Source of the DNA: Cohnella phaseoli
GTDB taxonomy: Bacteria > Bacillota > Bacilli > Paenibacillales > Paenibacillaceae
Direction: 5' to 3'
Assembly (NCBI RefSeq): GCF_003386235.1
Contig: NZ_QRDZ01000036.1
Span: 1 to 64,000 of the forward strand
Length of the DNA stretch: 64,000 nt
The notes beneath the pieces are model-generated. The model did no database searches. It saw nothing but the letters and a program-made list of their open reading frames with translations, and was not told the origin of the DNA. This document shows, in pieces, positions 44,094-53,601 of this stretch. Numbering within the stretch: position 1 is the first letter of the stretch; each line of letters begins with the position of its first letter. Both the position numbers and the translations under genes were made by a program.

Positions 44094-45467
44094 TTGTCAG
44101 AACCTCGTACTCGCGCTCGCGTCACCATACTTTTATTCACCTTCGCCGCACTAAGCCTTGTCTTCCTCTCAGCCTGTCAGAAGAGGGAGAAAGACGACCT
44201 GGACGATTTCGATCCGAATGAACCTGTTAAGCTGAAGGTCATGTATATTCTCGAAGAGACCTTTGGTCAAACCTACGGAAATCTGTTGCAACGGAAGTAT
44301 CCCAATCTTGAACTTGAGATTGTAGCTCCGGGACTGGGGACCTTTACAATCGATGATTATTTACAACAGATCAATAAGGAACAACCGGATGTTCTCTTCC
44401 TTAGCCTTCCACTCTACGAAAAGCTTGCCGACGCAGGGCGTCTTATGGAATTGGATTCGGTCATCCAGCAGGATCGGTTCGATTTAAGCGGCATTTATCC
44501 GGCTGTGATCGAGCAACTGCGAGTCAGTGGAAACGGCAAGTTATACGGACTGACTCCAGAGTTGTTTTCTCACGCGATTTATTACAATGCTGATCTATTT
44601 CGGAAATATGGGGTGGAGCTGCCCACAGATCGAATGTCCTGGGATGAAGTTTTCAAGCTCGCCCAACGGTTTCCGTCCGATGGGAACGAAGAGGAACACA
44701 TATACGGTTTTAAAAAAGATGTTACTGGCGGGTTATCCGAGCTGGTTATGGTCGTTGGAGATACGATCGGATTGACATCGGTTAGCTCGGACGGCCTTCG
44801 CCTCACGCTCCAATCCGACGGCTGGCGGAAAGTCTTCGAATCCGTCATGAAGACCTATCAATCGGGAAACCTGCACATTCCTACAGGCCCAATAACATTT
44901 GCCCCTGAAACTGATCCCTTTATCAAAGGTCAACTTGCCATGAGATTAGATTCCTTTTCGTATTATTCACAAATGTTAGAAGGTAGAAGAAAATTAAAGA
45001 GCAGCCATCCGTTTGAACTCGGAGTCGTCACCGCCCCTGTCAATCCGGCGACTCCGGATATGACCAATCAATTTATGATCGGTTTGATTTTTGCAGTCAA
45101 TAACCAGACTGCCCACAAGAGAGCCGCATGGGAAGTCGTCAAGTACATCAATAGCGAAGAAGTCGCCAAAATTCATTCTCGGACAGCCTATCTTTCAGCC
45201 CCGGCACGCAAGGAATATGCCAAGGCATTCGAGGAGCTTAATATCGAACCTTTTTACGCTTTGAAGACGACTGCGACGCGGCATAGTGATAGCCGTTTCC
45301 CGCATACGTTTGCCAGGGTATCATTAGGCCCGCTCGTCACAAACGAGCTCCAACTCGTCGCCGACGGAGCAAAATCGTTGGACGAAGCAATCGAGACGAT
45401 CCAAACGGAGGGACAGCAGTTGCTCGATGCCTATCTGGTTAAGTTAAGCTCGCAGGGAAACGAATAA
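44094..45467 (+). CDS. Solute-binding lipoprotein, tandem paralogue 1
   Basis: 457 residues from a TTG at 44094 with GGGAGGA 8 nt upstream. Lipobox LSLVFLSACQ (Cys28) followed by an acidic linker DDLDDFDPNEPVKLKVMY. Family 1 extracellular binding protein fold: QINKEQPDVLFLSLPLYEKL, GNGKLYGLTPELFSHAIYYN, MSWDEVFKLAQRFPSDGNEE, KRAAWEVVKYINSEE. All three paralogues end with a SLDEAIETIQT(E/K)GQQLLD motif. No permease or ATPase gene is nearby. The ligand is unknown. Confidence 0.88.
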   Translation: MSEPRTRARVTILLFTFAALSLVFLSACQKREKDDLDDFDPNEPVKLKVMYILEETFGQTYGNLLQRKYPNLELEIVAPGLGTFTIDDYLQQINKEQPDVLFLSLPLYEKLADAGRLMELDSVIQQDRFDLSGIYPAVIEQLRVSGNGKLYGLTPELFSHAIYYNADLFRKYGVELPTDRMSWDEVFKLAQRFPSDGNEEEHIYGFKKDVTGGLSELVMVVGDTIGLTSVSSDGLRLTLQSDGWRKVFESVMKTYQSGNLHIPTGPITFAPETDPFIKGQLAMRLDSFSYYSQMLEGRRKLKSSHPFELGVVTAPVNPATPDMTNQFMIGLIFAVNNQTAHKRAAWEVVKYINSEEVAKIHSRTAYLSAPARKEYAKAFEELNIEPFYALKTTATRHSDSRFPHTFARVSLGPLVTNELQLVADGAKSLDEAIETIQTEGQQLLDAYLVKLSSQGNE

Positions 45468-45494
45468 ATGTCATCGCGGAAAGGAGGATTTCCC

Positions 45495-46898
45495 TTGCCA
45501 AAACAACAAACTCCAGTTCGCTTAACGAGCATTTTATTAGTCTTCGCCGTACTAAGCCTTGTCTTCCTCTCAGCCTGTCAGAAGAAGGAGAAAGACGACC
45601 TGGAAGATTTCGATCCTAATGAACCGGTTAAACTCAAGATCATGTTTAGTACTGAAGGCGGCTTTGATCAACAATATGGAAACCTGCTACAACGAAAGTT
45701 CCCAAATATCGAATACGAAGTTCTCCCTTTTAAACAAGGCCGGATGACCAATGAAGACTTTCGGGAACAAATCAATACCGAGCAGCCGGATATCCTTTTT
45801 ACCCGTGACATACTTTTCGAAGAACTCTCTGCCGAAGGACGTCTTATGGAGCTAGACCCTGTTATTCAGCAGGATCAATTCGATATTAGCAGTATTTCTC
45901 CGGCTGTGATCGAGCAACTAAGAGTAAGTGGAAACGGCAAATTATATGGTCTTTCTCCTGACTTTGTATCTTCAGCAGTCTACTATAATGCAGATTTGTT
46001 TAGAAAATACGGAGTTGAAATGCCTACAGACCGAATGTCATGGGATGAAGTTCTCCAGCTGGCTCAACGATTCCCGACCGATGGCAACGAGGAGGAAAGA
46101 ATATACGGTTTCAAAGCAAGCTCTACAACTACGTTATACGACATGATTATCGGTGTTGGAAAGACGATGGGATTGACGCCCGTTAGCTCTGACGGCCTCC
46201 ACCTGGCTCTTCAATCCGAGGGCTGGCGGAAGGTATTCGAATCTGTGATGCAAGCTTACCAATCAGGCAGTGTACTCTTAGCGAAAGGTTCAACGCTTGA
46301 AGAGATTATTCGTAACGACACTGAAATTTTTGGCAATAAGAACGACAAGTTTATCAATGGCCAAGTTGCCATGAGAATAGACACCTTTTCGTATTACTCA
46401 AAAATTCTAGAAGGCAGAAGAAAATTAAATACCAGCGATTCTTTTCAATTGGGAATCGTCACCGTTCCCGTCAATCCAGCTACTCCCGACACGACCGACG
46501 CTGCTTTATTTATGGCATCTATTTTTTCGATAAACAATCATTCTGCTCATAAGAGAGCCGCGTGGGAAGTCGTCAAGTATATCAATGGCGAAGAAATTGC
46601 CAAAATAAACTCACGGACAATCAACACGAGTACCCCTTCACGTAAAGAATATGCAAAGATGTTCGATGATTTTAACATCGAACCCTTTTACGCTTTGAAG
46701 ACCACCCCGAAGCGGTGGAGCGATAATCATTCTCCTGCAGAATTAACCGATTCATTACGCCCACTCGTCACAAGAGAACTCCAACTCGTCGCCGACGGAG
46801 CAAAATCGTTGGACGAAGCAATCGAGACGATCCAAACGGAGGGGCAGCAGTTGCTCGATGCCTATCTGGTTAAGTCAAGCTCGCAGGGAGACGAATAA
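45495..46898 (+). CDS. Solute-binding lipoprotein, tandem paralogue 2
   Basis: 467 residues from the TTG at 45495; an ATG at 45468 is open but the AAAGGAGG site lies inside that extension, so TTG is the better start, matching paralogue 1. Lipobox LSLVFLSACQ (Cys28); first 60 residues nearly identical to paralogue 1 apart from the signal start. Carries an insertion near the middle (GSTLEEIIRNDTEIFGNKND) absent from paralogue 1. Separated by only 27 bp from the gene before and 1 bp from the next. Confidence 0.88.
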   Translation: MPKQQTPVRLTSILLVFAVLSLVFLSACQKKEKDDLEDFDPNEPVKLKIMFSTEGGFDQQYGNLLQRKFPNIEYEVLPFKQGRMTNEDFREQINTEQPDILFTRDILFEELSAEGRLMELDPVIQQDQFDISSISPAVIEQLRVSGNGKLYGLSPDFVSSAVYYNADLFRKYGVEMPTDRMSWDEVLQLAQRFPTDGNEEERIYGFKASSTTTLYDMIIGVGKTMGLTPVSSDGLHLALQSEGWRKVFESVMQAYQSGSVLLAKGSTLEEIIRNDTEIFGNKNDKFINGQVAMRIDTFSYYSKILEGRRKLNTSDSFQLGIVTVPVNPATPDTTDAALFMASIFSINNHSAHKRAAWEVVKYINGEEIAKINSRTINTSTPSRKEYAKMFDDFNIEPFYALKTTPKRWSDNHSPAELTDSLRPLVTRELQLVADGAKSLDEAIETIQTEGQQLLDAYLVKSSSQGDE

Positions 46899-46899
46899 C

Positions 46900-48246
46900 A
46901 TGCCAAAACCTATCATTCTTCGCCGGGCTGCCGCCCTTGCGCTCTTCGCACTTAGCATAGCTCTCATAGCCGGCTGCCAAGGCGAGCGTTCAGGGCCTTC
47001 GGAAACCTTCGATCCCGATCAGCCGGTTAAACTGAAGGTTATGTCCCGGAATTCGGATTACTTCTATCAACGTTACGGAAATATGCTTATCGGCCAGTTC
47101 CCTAATGTGGAGTTCGAAGTGATCGAACAACCGTCTGGTTCAATCGAAGAACAGAAAGTGGCCATCTCAAAGTCGCAGCCCGACGTCCTACTGCTCAGCT
47201 CCCCACTGTACGAAGCGCTTGCAGAAGATGGCGCTTTGATGGATCTGGAGCCCGCCATCGAACGCGATAAATTTGATCTAAACGGGATTTCCCCCTCGGT
47301 GACCGAGCTGCTAAGAGAAGGAGGAAGCGGGAAGCTATATGGTCTTGCTCCCGAGTTTTCGACTTCTGTGCTCTATTACAACAAAGATTTGTTTAATCAG
47401 TACGGGGTGGAATTGCCCAGGGATCGCATGTCGTGGGATGACGTATTGAAGCTCGCTCAGCGTTTCCCGTCCGAGGGAACCGAAGAAGAACGTATTTACG
47501 GTTTTGAACCCGAATCAGCTCAAGGTTTGTTCGATTTAATACTGGACGCAGGCACTGCGATCGGATTAACTCCAATCAGCGTCGACGGCTCCAACATCGT
47601 CATCGCTTCCGACAGTTGGAAGAAGATTTTCGCGTCTGTTATGCAGGCTTATCAGTCGAATGTTCTGCACTTTCCTTCGGGAGACATCGTAGAACAATTT
47701 AGAAACGATCTCTTCACGAAGGGCCGGGTCGCCATCAAGGAAAATGAATTTTTCTACTATTCGACGATCGTTGACAAACAGAGAACAGAGCCAAACAGCA
47801 AGCCTCTTAACTTCGATGTCGCAACTGTTCCCGTGGATCCCGCGAACCCAGATGTGACGAACGCTCTTTCTCTGAACTCCATTTTTGCGGTTAGCAATCA
47901 CTCCGCACAGAAGCCGGCCGCTTGGGAGGTCGTGAAGTACATCAATAGCGAAGATCTTGCCAAAGTCGAATCCAAAACGATGAACGGCCAAATTCCGGTA
48001 CGCAAAGACTATGTTCCGAATAAAGAAATCTTCAATATCGAACCTTTCTTTGCCCTGAAGCCCGCCGCAAAACGTTCGAGCGACAGCGCCGCCACTCCTG
48101 AATTTAAGCAAGCGTTCAAAGAATTGGCATCCAATGAACTTCATCTCGTTGCAGATAATGCGAAATCGTTGGACGAAGCAATCGAGACGATCCAAACGAA
48201 GGGACAGCAGTTGTTGGATTCTTTTCGGCTTAAAGCAGATCCCTGA
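46900..48246 (+). CDS. Solute-binding lipoprotein, tandem paralogue 3 (more diverged)
   Basis: 448 residues from the ATG at 46900 (GGGAG upstream), 1 bp after the stop of paralogue 2. Lipobox IALIAGCQ (Cys26). Shares the fold and the C-terminal SLDEAIETIQTKGQQLLDSF with the other two but is more diverged in the N-terminal half (YFYQRYGNMLIGQFPNVEFE). At the DNA level the 3' ends of all three genes share a nearly identical stretch, which suggests duplication with later gene conversion. Confidence 0.88.
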   Translation: MPKPIILRRAAALALFALSIALIAGCQGERSGPSETFDPDQPVKLKVMSRNSDYFYQRYGNMLIGQFPNVEFEVIEQPSGSIEEQKVAISKSQPDVLLLSSPLYEALAEDGALMDLEPAIERDKFDLNGISPSVTELLREGGSGKLYGLAPEFSTSVLYYNKDLFNQYGVELPRDRMSWDDVLKLAQRFPSEGTEEERIYGFEPESAQGLFDLILDAGTAIGLTPISVDGSNIVIASDSWKKIFASVMQAYQSNVLHFPSGDIVEQFRNDLFTKGRVAIKENEFFYYSTIVDKQRTEPNSKPLNFDVATVPVDPANPDVTNALSLNSIFAVSNHSAQKPAAWEVVKYINSEDLAKVESKTMNGQIPVRKDYVPNKEIFNIEPFFALKPAAKRSSDSAATPEFKQAFKELASNELHLVADNAKSLDEAIETIQTKGQQLLDSFRLKADP

Positions 48247-48267
48247 GTACCTTCACCAAATAAAAAA

Positions 48268-48304
48268 AAGGACGAACCGCGCCTAAGCGCAAGGGTTCGT
48301 CCTT
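48268..48304. terminator. Convergent terminator (lipoprotein operon / eno)
   Basis: AAGGACGAACC (48268-48278) pairs with GGTTCGTCCTT (48294-48304); inner GCGC/GCGC extends it. A run of eight A before the first arm gives a T-tail for the minus-strand glycolytic operon. Confidence 0.85.
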
Positions 48305-48345
48305 CTTGTCGTTCGTTCTGTCTGACTAAGATGTCGCTATTTAAC

Positions 48346-49638
48346 TTATTTCAGGTTGCTGAGGTTATAGAACGCCGCTTTGCCGCCGTACTTAGCCGTG
48401 GAGCCAAGACGATCTTCGATGCGGAGCAATTGGTTGTACTTCGCAACGCGGTCCGTACGGGACGGAGCGCCGGTTTTGATCTGGCCAGCGTTCGTCGCAA
48501 CTGCGATGTCGGCAATCGTGCTGTCTTCGGATTCGCCGGAACGGTGGGAGATTACAGCTGTGTAGCCTGCGCGCTTCGCCATCTCGATCGCGTCGAACGT
48601 CTCGGTCAAGGAACCGATTTGGTTGACTTTAACGAGGATGGAGTTGCCTACGCCTTTCTCAATGCCGTCAGCCAGACGCTCGGTGTTCGTAACAAACAGG
48701 TCGTCGCCAACCAGTTGAACTTTGCCTCCGAGTTTCTCCGTCAGCAATTTCCAACCTTCCCAGTCGTCTTCGGAACAGCCGTCTTCGATGGAAATGATCG
48801 GATACTTCTCTACCCAGCTAGCAAGCAGGTCAACGAACTCAGCCGGCGTGAAGGACTTGCCTTCGCCTTCGAGGTGGTATTTGCCGTCTTTGAAGAACTC
48901 CGTGGAAGCGACGTCCATGCCCAGGAAGATTTCTTCGCCGGCTTTGTAGCCCGCTTTCTCGATTGCTTCGAGGATCGTGGACAACGCTTCTTCGTTGGAA
49001 CCAAGGTTCGGAGCAAAGCCGCCTTCGTCGCCAACTGCCGTGTTCAGACCTTTTGCCTTCAGAACGCCCTTCAGAGCGTGGAAGATTTCCGTGCCTGCGC
49101 GCAGAGCTTCGGAGAACGTCGGCAAGCCGATCGGCAGCACCATGAACTCTTGTACGTCGATGTTGTTATCTGCGTGCTCACCGCCGTTAACGATGTTCAT
49201 CATCGGTACAGGCAGCGTTTTGGCGTTAAATCCGCCCAGATAAGTATACAGAGGAACGTCAAGCGCATCGGCAGCAGCGCGAGCGACAGCCATCGATACC
49301 GCGAGGATCGCGTTTGCGCCCAGGTTCGCTTTGTTAGGCGTGCCGTCGAGTTCGATCATTTTGCTGTCGATTTCGACTTGATCGAGCGCATCGTAGCCGA
49401 TGATTTCCGGAGCGATAACGGTATTGACGTTCTCTACAGCTTTCAGAACGCCTTTGCCCAAGTAACGGCCTTTGTCTCCGTCGCGAAGCTCGACCGCTTC
49501 GTATGCGCCGGTAGAAGCACCGGACGGAACGATGGCATGGCCTTTAGCTCCGGATTCCAATTGAACTTCGACTTCGACAGTCGGATTGCCGCGAGAATCG
49601 AGCACTTCGCGCGCATATACGTCAGTAATGATCGTCAT
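48346..49638 (-). CDS. eno: Enolase
   Basis: 430 residues, full length. Converts 2-phosphoglycerate to phosphoenolpyruvate. Seen: MTIITDVYAREVLDSRGNPT start, GAIVPSGASTG-type loop, VGDEGGFAPNLGSNEEAL, SIEDGCSEDDWEGW, LVGDDLFVTN, LVKVNQIGSLTET and SHRSGESED. Last gene of the cggR-gap-pgk-tpiA-gpmI-eno operon, 39 bp after gpmI. Confidence 0.98.
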   Translation of the reverse strand: MTIITDVYAREVLDSRGNPTVEVEVQLESGAKGHAIVPSGASTGAYEAVELRDGDKGRYLGKGVLKAVENVNTVIAPEIIGYDALDQVEIDSKMIELDGTPNKANLGANAILAVSMAVARAAADALDVPLYTYLGGFNAKTLPVPMMNIVNGGEHADNNIDVQEFMVLPIGLPTFSEALRAGTEIFHALKGVLKAKGLNTAVGDEGGFAPNLGSNEEALSTILEAIEKAGYKAGEEIFLGMDVASTEFFKDGKYHLEGEGKSFTPAEFVDLLASWVEKYPIISIEDGCSEDDWEGWKLLTEKLGGKVQLVGDDLFVTNTERLADGIEKGVGNSILVKVNQIGSLTETFDAIEMAKRAGYTAVISHRSGESEDSTIADIAVATNAGQIKTGAPSRTDRVAKYNQLLRIEDRLGSTAKYGGKAAFYNLSNLK

Positions 49639-49677
49639 AGGTAGAACACTCCTTCGGTGGGTTTATTTTTAATGCGG

Positions 49678-51213
49678 TTAGACAATTAAGGATTGGCCCG
49701 TCATTTGCTCCGGCTGCGGCAACTGAAGCAGCGCAAGCAGCGTCGGGGCTACATCAGCCAGAATGCCGCCTTCGCGAAGCGTGAGGCCGGCTTGGGTCAC
49801 GATGCACGGAACGATGTTGGTCGTGTGCGCCGTAAACGGCCGATCATTGTCGTCCAGCACCATGTCCGCATTGCCGTGGTCGGCGATAACCACGCAGACG
49901 CCGCCTTTGGACGTTACCGCGGAAACTACCCGTCCGAGACATTCGTCAGTCGCTTCCACCGCCTTGATCGTCGGCTCCAGCATACCGGAGTGACCGACCA
50001 TGTCGGGGTTCGCGAAGTTCAGAATGATCGCATCATGTTTGTCGTCGGCAATTTCCTTTTCCAGCGCTTCCGTTACCTCGTAAATGCTCATCTCCGGCTG
50101 CAGGTCGTAGGTGGCGACCTTCGGCGAATTGATGAGAATCCGAGTTTCGCCCTCCAGAACGTGGTCCCGTCCGCCGCTGAAGAAGAACGTGACGTGCGGA
50201 TACTTCTCCGTTTCGGCGATTCTGAGCTGCTTTTTCCCGTGTTGAACGAGTACCTCGCCAAATGTATTATCCAACTCTTTAGGCTTATACGCAACCAAGC
50301 CGCCTACGGTTTCCGCGAACAGCGTCATGCACACGAAATACAGGTTCTTCGGGAAGCCCGGGCCGCGGTCAAAACCGCGGAAATCCTCGTTCGTGAACAC
50401 ATTGGACAGCTGAATCGCACGGTCGGGACGGAAGTTGAAGAAAATGACCGAGTCCTCGGACTCCACCAAGCCGTTCGGCTTGCCGTCCGCTCCGACGATC
50501 ACCGTCGGCACGAAAAACTCGTCGTATACGCCTTGCTCGTAAGAAGCTTTGACCGCTGCGATCGGATCAACCGCCGTCGGACCGTCGCCGTAAACCATCG
50601 CGCGATAGGACTTCTCTACCCGCTCCCACCGCTTATCGCGGTCCATTGCGTAGTAGCGGCCTTGCAGCGTGGCAATGCGACCGATTCCGAACTCTTCGAT
50701 CTTGCCTTGCAATTGGGTCAAATAGCCGACTGCACTGTCGGGAGCTACGTCGCGGCCGTCGAGGAAGCCGTGGATATACACTTCCTCAAGCTCCTCCCGC
50801 TTCGCCAGCTCAAGCAGCGCGAACAGGTGGTCGATATGGCTGTGAACGCCGCCGTCGGACAGCAGGCCGTACAGATGCAGCTTCTTGCCGTTCTGCTTGG
50901 CATGGCGCACCGCGCCGACCAACGTCGAATTGTCGAAGAATTCCTGATCGCGGATCGACTTGGAGATACGGGTCAAATCCTGATACACGATGCGGCCCGC
51001 GCCGATATTCAGATGGCCGACCTCGGAGTTGCCCATCTGGCCCTCCGGCAAGCCGACCGCTTCTCCGCTCGCCGTCAGCGTCGTGTGCGGGAAAGTGCTC
51101 CAGTACTTATCGAAATTCGGTTTGTTCGCTTGAGCCACGGCGTTGCCGTGCTTCTCTTCGCGAATGCCGAAGCCGTCCAAAATAATTAACGCAACCGGTT
51201 TGGGAGCTGCCAT
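49678..51213 (-). CDS. gpmI: 2,3-bisphosphoglycerate-independent phosphoglycerate mutase
   Basis: 511 residues from the ATG at 51211-51213, 1 bp after tpiA. Interconverts 3- and 2-phosphoglycerate using two Mn2+ ions. ILDGFG at the start, the phospho-serine in GQMGNSEVGHLNIGAGR, HIHGFLDGRDVAP, RWERVEKSYRAMVYGDG and IADHGNADMVLDD are all visible. Confidence 0.97.
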   Translation of the reverse strand: MAAPKPVALIILDGFGIREEKHGNAVAQANKPNFDKYWSTFPHTTLTASGEAVGLPEGQMGNSEVGHLNIGAGRIVYQDLTRISKSIRDQEFFDNSTLVGAVRHAKQNGKKLHLYGLLSDGGVHSHIDHLFALLELAKREELEEVYIHGFLDGRDVAPDSAVGYLTQLQGKIEEFGIGRIATLQGRYYAMDRDKRWERVEKSYRAMVYGDGPTAVDPIAAVKASYEQGVYDEFFVPTVIVGADGKPNGLVESEDSVIFFNFRPDRAIQLSNVFTNEDFRGFDRGPGFPKNLYFVCMTLFAETVGGLVAYKPKELDNTFGEVLVQHGKKQLRIAETEKYPHVTFFFSGGRDHVLEGETRILINSPKVATYDLQPEMSIYEVTEALEKEIADDKHDAIILNFANPDMVGHSGMLEPTIKAVEATDECLGRVVSAVTSKGGVCVVIADHGNADMVLDDNDRPFTAHTTNIVPCIVTQAGLTLREGGILADVAPTLLALLQLPQPEQMTGQSLIV

Positions 51214-51214
51214 C

Positions 51215-51970
51215 TTACTTCGCCCCTTCAACCAACGCCACGTAGGAAGCCGGCTCCAAGCTTGCGCCGCCGACCAACGCGCCGTCGATATCGGATTGGC
51301 CGAGGTACTCGGCTACCGTATTCGGCTTAACGCTGCCGCCGTATTGAATGCGCACCTTATCCGCCGCTTCCGCGCCGAACTGCTTGGCTACGACGCTGCG
51401 GATGTAAGAGATCGTCTCGTTCGCTTCCGCGGACGTGGACGATTTGCCCGTGCCGATCGCCCAGATCGGCTCATATGCGATCACGGTCGCCGCAACCTGC
51501 TCAGCCGTCAGGCCGGACAGCGCGCCTTCCGTCTGTACGCGAACGACTTCGTTCGTCGTGCCGGCTTCGCGCTCTTCCAGCTTCTCGCCCACGCATACGA
51601 TCGGAACCAGTCCGTGACGGAATGCCGCATGTGCTTTCTTGTTCACGATCTCGTCCGTCTCGCCGAAATATTGACGGCGCTCGGAGTGGCCGATAATGAC
51701 GTAATCGATGCCGAGATCTTTCAGCATAACGCCGCTGATCTCTCCCGTGTACGCGCCGTTGTCTTCGAAGTGCAGGTTTTGCGCGCCGACTTTGATCGTC
51801 GTGCCCTTAACCGCCTCGACCAACGTTGGAAGCGCCGTGAACGGAGCGCAGATAACGCTCTCCACGCCGGATACTTCCGCTTTGCCTTTGACTTCGGCTA
51901 CGAAGGACGCTGCCTCGCCTGCCGTCTTGAACATTTTCCAGTTGCCCGCGATAATCGGTGTTCTGCTCAT
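51215..51970 (-). CDS. tpiA: Triosephosphate isomerase
   Basis: 251 residues from the ATG at 51968-51970 (GAGGTG upstream). Active-site lysine in GNWKMF, catalytic histidine in IIGHSERRQYFGE, and glutamate plus flexible loop in AYEPIWAIGTGKSSTS. Interconverts dihydroxyacetone phosphate and glyceraldehyde 3-phosphate. Confidence 0.98.
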   Translation of the reverse strand: MSRTPIIAGNWKMFKTAGEAASFVAEVKGKAEVSGVESVICAPFTALPTLVEAVKGTTIKVGAQNLHFEDNGAYTGEISGVMLKDLGIDYVIIGHSERRQYFGETDEIVNKKAHAAFRHGLVPIVCVGEKLEEREAGTTNEVVRVQTEGALSGLTAEQVAATVIAYEPIWAIGTGKSSTSAEANETISYIRSVVAKQFGAEAADKVRIQYGGSVKPNTVAEYLGQSDIDGALVGGASLEPASYVALVEGAK

Positions 51971-51981
51971 CCTTGTCACCT

Positions 51982-53163
51982 CTATTTGTCGTTAAGAGCT
52001 ACGACGCCCGGAAGCGCCTTGCCTTCCATGAACTCCAGAGAAGCGCCGCCGCCTGTGGAGATGTGGTTCATTTTGTCAGCCAGATGGAACTTCTCAGTCG
52101 CAGCAGCGGAATCGCCGCCGCCGATGACGGTGTAAGCGTCCGAGTCCGCGCAAGCTTGCGCAACTTCACGAGTACCGTTTGCGAAATCATCCACTTCGAA
52201 TACGCCCATCGGTCCGTTCCAGAGAACCAGCTTGGAGTTTTTGATGACTTCCGCGTAGATTTTACGCGTTTTCGGACCGATATCGACGCCTTCCTTGTTA
52301 GCCGGGATACCATCGATGCCGACAATATCCATGTTAACAGCCGATTTAAAATCTTCCGATACAACGATATCAACCGGGAGATAGAAGTTTTTGCCGAGCT
52401 TCTTCGCTTTCTCGATGAATTCGAGCGTCAGGTCCAGCTTGGAATCATCGCACAGCGACAAGCCGATCTCATTGCCTTGCGCCTTCAGGAACGTATAGGA
52501 GAGACCTCCGCCGATGAGGATGTTGTCCGCGATCTCGATCATTTTGTTGATGACGTCGATCTTGTCTTTTACCTTGGAGCCGCCTACGATGGCCGTGAAC
52601 GGACGCTCCGGGTTGTTCAGAGCTTTGCCCAGTACGTCGAGCTCTTTCTCCATCAGCAAGCCGGAAACTGCAGGAATGTGATGCGCGATGCCTTCCGTGG
52701 ACGCGTGAGCGCGGTGAGCCGCTCCGAAAGCGTCGTTCACGAACAGGTCCGCCAGCGCGGCCAGCGACTTGGCCAGCTCGGCGTCGTTCTTCTCCTCGCC
52801 CGCTTCGAAACGAACGTTCTCCAGCAACAGCACGTCTCCGTCCTTCAGCTCGTCAACCTTCGCTTGCACGGAAGCTCCGACGACTTCGTCAGCCTTCGCT
52901 ACCGGCTTGCCCAGCAACTCGGACAGACGAGCGGCAACCGGCGTCAAGCGCAGTCCGTCGACGACTTGACCGTTCGGACGGCCCAGGTGACTCGCCAGAA
53001 TGACTTTCGCGCCCTTCTCGATCAAATGCTTGATCGTAGGCAGAGTTTCGCGAATACGCGTATCGTCCGTGATTGCGCCGTTTTCCAGCGGCACGTTGAA
53101 ATCAACGCGCACGAACACTTTCTTCCCTGCAACCTCTACGTCTCTTACACTTTTCTTGTTCAC
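51982..53163 (-). CDS. pgk: Phosphoglycerate kinase
   Basis: 393 residues from a GTG at 53161-53163 with GAGGAGG 8 nt upstream. VRVDFNVPL, LASHLGRPNG, AFGAAHRAHASTEGI, GGSKVKDKI and the C-terminal GGGDSAAAT nucleotide loop are present. Transfers phosphate from 1,3-bisphosphoglycerate to ADP. Separated from gap by an unusual 438-bp spacer. Confidence 0.98.
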   Translation of the reverse strand: MNKKSVRDVEVAGKKVFVRVDFNVPLENGAITDDTRIRETLPTIKHLIEKGAKVILASHLGRPNGQVVDGLRLTPVAARLSELLGKPVAKADEVVGASVQAKVDELKDGDVLLLENVRFEAGEEKNDAELAKSLAALADLFVNDAFGAAHRAHASTEGIAHHIPAVSGLLMEKELDVLGKALNNPERPFTAIVGGSKVKDKIDVINKMIEIADNILIGGGLSYTFLKAQGNEIGLSLCDDSKLDLTLEFIEKAKKLGKNFYLPVDIVVSEDFKSAVNMDIVGIDGIPANKEGVDIGPKTRKIYAEVIKNSKLVLWNGPMGVFEVDDFANGTREVAQACADSDAYTVIGGGDSAAATEKFHLADKMNHISTGGGASLEFMEGKALPGVVALNDK

Positions 53164-53601
53164 GGGTCGAACCTCCTCAGATGGCTGTCTATCTCCTTGC
53201 GCAAAGCTAGGCTCCTAGAGGGAGCCCGCCTTGTTTTTGTATCTCATTTCCCCGAAGGGAAGCTTTGCTTTTGACCCAAGGTTCCCAAGCGGCGAAGTCA
53301 TCGCGTAGGGAACCCAAGCTTTCAACCCTCTCTCCTCAAGAAGCGCAGCCATGCGCAGAGGAGAGCCGCCCTTCTTCCGACCCGCGGCCGCTCTTCCCGC
53401 TCGGTAGTTAAGCGTAGTCCCGGGTTTGCAGAGCAAATCCGGGACGAAGCGATCCAAGCAAGCTGTTCCCCTTCCCCCGTCCTCTGCCACTCAACCGACA
53501 GCGCCGGGTGTCCAGAGGGCGGAGCCCTTTGGGGTCCCCCTTCGGGAAGGGGGATTTAGGGGGTTGGACTCCAGAAGGGGGAGTTAGGGGGTAGCGTATT
53601 C
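53164..53601 (-). other. 438-bp gap-pgk intergenic spacer with several hairpins
   Basis: No plausible gene. The segment is GC-rich and contains a long stem GTCCCGGGTTTGC/GCAAATCCGGGAC with a 3-nt loop, an arm pair GGTTCCC/GGGAACC around 53280, a CTTCGGGAAG hairpin and twin G-rich blocks (GGGGGATTTAGGGGG, GGGGGAGTTAGGGGG). Its 3' end on the minus strand is the pgk ribosome binding site. It may hold RNA processing or terminator signals, or be an inserted repeat. Confidence 0.5.

Noticed and set aside
48331..49644. A 437-codon open frame antisense to eno
   Set aside because: Eno is unmistakable on the other strand; long antisense frames are common opposite highly biased GC-rich genes. The same holds for frames opposite rnr, gpmI, pgk and pyrB.
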